13,978 nt of DNA from the NCBI GenBank assembly GCA_018715225.1, contig DVMB01000010.1:1-13978 (forward strand), given 5' to 3'. This DNA is from Candidatus Onthoplasma faecigallinarum. Lineage in GTDB: Bacteria > Bacillota > Clostridia > Christensenellales > UBA1242. Below the pieces are notes generated by a model. The model saw nothing but the letters and a program-made list of their open reading frames with translations. It had not been told where the DNA came from and ran no database searches. Shown piece after piece: positions 13,941-13,978 of the stretch; position 1 is the first letter of the stretch, and every line of letters begins with the position of its first letter. A program made the translations under genes and the position numbers.

Positions 13941-13978
13941 TTAAATTTTAATTAGTAGATTAAATTTTAATAAGTAAA
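13941..13978. repeat. Two head-to-tail copies of a 19-bp repeat touching the window edge
   Basis: TTAAATTTTAATTAGTAGA (13941-13959) is followed directly by TTAAATTTTAATAAGTAAA (13960-13978), 17 of 19 identical. The preceding 19 bases do not match. The second copy ends exactly at the edge, so a longer array beyond it is possible. Confidence 0.6.

Larger units (their letters stand above)
13669..13978. other. AT-rich intergenic DNA at the right edge
   Basis: About 310 bases with no credible reading frame on either strand and no tRNA-like fold seen. Only a few G or C are present. A TATAAT at 13758-13763 has no -35 at usable spacing. Two structured elements, an 18-bp palindrome and a 19-bp tandem repeat, are listed separately. 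It is probably the upstream or downstream flank of a gene beyond the window. Confidence 0.6.

Overview
The window is low-GC bacterial DNA from what looks like an endospore-forming member of the Bacillota, probably Clostridia-like. The support is a clear SpoIIID homologue, AAGGAG-type ribosome binding sites, sigma-A-like promoters, very AT-rich intergenic DNA, a lipobox-type signal peptide and the standard code (tryptophan is TGG and no in-frame TGA was seen). A genus cannot be named from the sequence.

Layout. Positions 1-12288 are one uninterrupted minus-strand reading frame, open at the left edge of the window. It has 4096 codons here and its C-terminus is missing. It encodes a giant surface lipoprotein with this order: lipoprotein signal peptide (residues 1-22, Cys23 lipidated); a long beta-rich, Ig-like stretch (about 24-1075); a first GLUG-type module (about 1076-1756); a second Ig-like stretch (about 1757-2665); then three more GLUG-type modules in series (about 2666-3152, 3153-3736 and 3737 to the edge). 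About 28 copies of a Gly-Gly-hydrophobic-hydrophobic-Gly motif can be counted by eye. The many short plus-strand reading frames across this region are shadows of this gene.

Positions 12289-12545 are a divergent, extremely AT-rich intergenic region with a good promoter for each neighbour. On the plus strand follow a TtcA-family tRNA thiolase-like gene (12546-13259) with its own promoter and intrinsic terminator, and then spoIIID (13344-13643), also with its own terminator. The two appear to be separate transcription units. From 13669 to the right edge there is only AT-rich DNA, with a perfect 18-bp palindrome and two head-to-tail copies of a 19-bp repeat that touch the edge.

How they work together. 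TtcA-like (tRNA modification) and SpoIIID (mother-cell transcription during sporulation) are housekeeping and developmental genes with no obvious functional link to the lipoprotein. The lipoprotein is the unusual object: an exposed, modular, probably beta-solenoid plus Ig-like stalk whose role (adhesion, substrate contact or surface-layer function) cannot be settled from sequence.
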